64,000 nt of DNA from NCBI GenBank assembly GCA_963575745.1, contig CAUYUJ010021059.1, forward strand, positions 708,584-772,583, given 5' to 3'. Made by a program: the position numbers and the translations under genes. Below are positions 62,632-64,000 of the stretch, piece after piece. Below the pieces are notes generated by a model. The model made no database searches and was not told the origin of the DNA. It saw nothing but the letters and a program-made list of their open reading frames with translations. This DNA is from Prorocentrum cordatum. Lineage: Eukaryota > Sar > Dinophyceae > Prorocentrales > Prorocentraceae. Every line of letters begins with the position of its first letter. Position 1 is the stretch's first letter.

Positions 62632-62645
62632 CCATTTGGCTCGAG
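62632..62645 (+). other. Possible worn spliced-leader relic
   Basis: CCATTTGGCTCGAG differs from the leader's CCATTTTGGCTCAAG by one missing T and one A-to-G. It lies 63 bases upstream of the transporter ATG, where a relic would be expected, but two changes in 15 bases leave room for chance. Confidence 0.35.
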
Positions 62646-62708
62646 TCTGCCCCCTAGTCTATAGACTGCGGCACGTCTGCGCCCGCCGTCGGACGCGCCG
62701 CCGCAGCC

Positions 62709-62840
62709 ATGAGGGCGCGGGACCTCCAGGTCTGCCTGGTCTGCTTGTCCCGGCTCTTCGGCCAGTCTTGCCGGCTCAGCCTTGGCGGCCTGATGCCGAT
62801 GGTGGCCGAAGAGCTTGACCTAGGCCCTGAGGGGGGAAGG
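62709..62840 (+). CDS. SLC17-like major facilitator transporter, exon 1
   Basis: MRARDLQVCLVCLSRLFGQS, then RLSLGGLMPMVAEELDLGPE and GGR: a first membrane segment and the short loop before the second, as in sialin/vesicular-glutamate/phosphate-type carriers (SLC17, anion:cation symporters). The ATG is in a fair context (GCAGCCATGA). The exon ends AGG at 62840 followed by GTGCTG; joining at 63017 gives GGRCASLLSAF, in frame and in register with the family. Substrate cannot be told from this part. The upstream sequence is mainly CCAAGAGG array 6. Confidence 0.65.
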
Positions 62841-63016
62841 GTGCTGGTGCCGCTGCCCTTGCCTCTTTTTGGATTTCCTGGGCCTCCCAGGAGGCCCCCG
62901 TCGCCACGGCTGCGGCTGGATTCGCTTGGCAATTCTGGTCACGACACACCCTTGGGATCGGTCCAGGGAGCAGCGATTTCTGTGTACTTCTTGGCTCCTC
63001 CACAGGCCCCGTGCAG
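62841..63016 (+). other. Intron 1 of the transporter gene
   Basis: 176 bp, GT-AG (GTGCTG ... CCCGTGCAG). An earlier AG at 63004-63005 (CTCCTCCACAG) is possible but would need a different donor phase. Confidence 0.6.
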
Positions 63017-63268
63017 TGCGCCTCCTTGCTCTCCGCCTTCCCCCTCGGGTATATGCTGATGCAGGTGCCAGGCGGCACCGCCGCGGACGTGTTCGGGGCC
63101 CGGGTCGTCATGGCAGCCGTGATGGTGAGCACCGCGGGAGGGACCGTTCTGTTCGCGCAGCTCGCGAGTTTTCCTGCGATGTGGCTGGCCGTATTCGGCA
63201 TGGGCCTGATGCAGGGGCCTTTGTTCCCCGTCACGGGCGTGGTCCTCTCCCGGTGGGTGCCAGGATCC
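63017..63268 (+). CDS. SLC17-like major facilitator transporter, exon 2 (gene continues past the window)
   Basis: CASLLSAFPLGYMLMQVPGG is the second membrane helix with the family Gln-x-Pro-Gly-Gly; GTAADVFGARVVM is the conserved loop between helices 2 and 3 (G..AD..G.R); VVMAAVMVSTAGGTVLFAQ and MWLAVFGMGLMQGPLFPVTG are helices 3 and 4; VVLSRWVPGSARA is the loop after helix 4. These fit a plasma- or vesicle-membrane organic-anion or phosphate carrier. The exon end is uncertain, about 63262-63272, where the match stops and repeat family I begins. The remaining helices should lie beyond 64000. Confidence 0.75.
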
Positions 63269-63271
63269 GCA

Positions 63272-63450
63272 AGGGCCCAACGGCGGTGTCGTGGCGTGGC
63301 CGCACTGTCGGGTGAGTCAGTGGAGGTTCTCGGAGTGGCCGTCTGGCCGCGCGGTTTTGGGACTCGGGTCTTTCTCCGAGGATGTCTCGGGCCGATTGGG
63401 GCCTCCAGGGTCCAAAAACCGTGTGCAGACGGACCGTGTGTCAGCATCGC
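63272..63450 (+). repeat. Introner-like family I, copy D, in the transporter gene
   Basis: CGGGTGAGTCAGTGGAGG, CTCCGAGGATGTCTCGGGCC, GGGGCCTCCAGGGTCC and GACGGACCGTGTG in the order of copies B and C. It begins where transporter coding similarity stops and holds GTGAGTCAG as a candidate donor at 63312. Confidence 0.65.
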
Positions 63451-63659
63451 CTGCCTGATGCCCATCCCCATTGGACCATGGCATCTCAGCCCCACCGGGA
63501 TACGTGAGCCCTGCGAGACACGAAGGGAGTAGCACAGATCCCCACGCAAAAGGGTTGAATCGGCCAGTTGAGCCCAGGCCAAGCCAGTGGGGATGCGGGG
63601 ATGGGTTTAAAATTAGCCTGGCGAAGGACCCAACCATACCGCAGTTGTGGGTAACATCT

Positions 63660-64000
63660 TCGGTGAATCCTCCGATGTGGTCACGAAACGTTTGAGGGAT
63701 GTGCCAAAGTGACCCGTCGGCGGCAGGCGGCCTTTTCCACTGGGGCTTTCGGTGGAGCTCCTTATGGAGCCACGAAGCGTGCGAGGGGTGTGCAGAAATG
63801 GGGCGGCACCGACATGCGGACCCTGCCGCTGCGGCCTCTGGTGGTGTCGGCTCAGGCCGCGAAACGTGCGAGGGGTGCGCCAGAATGTGGGATGGAAGCG
63901 CATGCGGGCGGTGCCACTGGGGCCTCAGGTGGAGCACCCTGTGGGGCCACGGACCGCGTGAAGGGTTTGTCGAAATGGGGGGGTGGAGCCGCATGCAAAC
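63660..64000 (+). repeat. 89-bp tandem repeat, nearly four units to the window end
   Basis: CACGAAACGTTTGAGGGATG (63681), CACGAAGCGTGCGAGGGGTG (63771), CGCGAAACGTGCGAGGGGTG (63858) and CACGGACCGCGTGAAGGGTT (63948) recur at about 87-90 bp, with GGGGC..CAGGTGGAGC between. Confidence 0.85.

Noticed and set aside
1-64000. CRISPR arrays, bacterial operons, ribosome binding sites, rRNA and tRNA genes
   Set aside because: None seen; tandem repeats here lack spacer-repeat regularity and the sequence is eukaryotic. tRNA genes were only looked for by eye.

Overview
The window is nuclear DNA of a dinoflagellate. The strongest evidence is a complete 22-nt dinoflagellate spliced leader at 34886-34907 and two tandem 15-nt spliced-leader relics on the minus strand at 45271-45300. 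Long introns with loosely canonical donors, huge repeat content and degenerate retroelements with dinoflagellate-type domain orders agree with this. I cannot name the genus. Only two host genes are supported; the rest is mobile DNA, satellites and low-complexity sequence.

Layout. 1-12.3 kb: a decayed Ty1/copia-type retrotransposon (+ strand) with proline-rich gag-like sequence, a KptA/Tpt1 RNA 2'-phosphotransferase domain, a RING-H2 finger, a retropepsin, a methyltransferase-like domain, integrase, reverse transcriptase and RNase H. Some 21 copies of a 14-nt hairpin with a GNRA tetraloop are scattered through it, and it ends in a block of stacked inverted repeats. 14.4-25.6 kb: an extended-synaptotagmin-like lipid-transfer gene (SMP plus C2 domains) in four recognisable exons, with 4-5 kb introns full of purine/pyrimidine tracts and repeat arrays. 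25.6-34.9 kb: no gene seen; satellites, short dispersed repeats and two CCAAGAGG-type arrays. 34.9-41.0 kb: a decayed LINE (+) starting exactly at a spliced leader. 41.0-44.0 kb: low-complexity DNA and an 83-bp satellite. 44.0-48.9 kb: a second, better preserved LINE whose ORF1 is on the minus strand behind tandem spliced-leader relics while its ORF2 is on the plus strand, as expected of a 5' inversion. 48.9-62.6 kb: mostly repeats, plus an unidentified minus-strand coding-like stretch near 53 kb. 62.7-64.0 kb: the first two exons of an SLC17-like major facilitator gene that runs out of the window.

How it fits together. The two LINEs and the spliced-leader relics record mRNA trans-splicing followed by reverse transcription back into the genome. 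The copia element carries its own RNA-modifying domain and a family of compensated RNA hairpins, which is the most unusual association here. Several short dispersed repeats recur three to five times; one sits in an intron of the transporter gene and carries a splice-donor-like GTGAGT, so it may be an introner. All domain names rest on reading motifs by eye; no database search was run.
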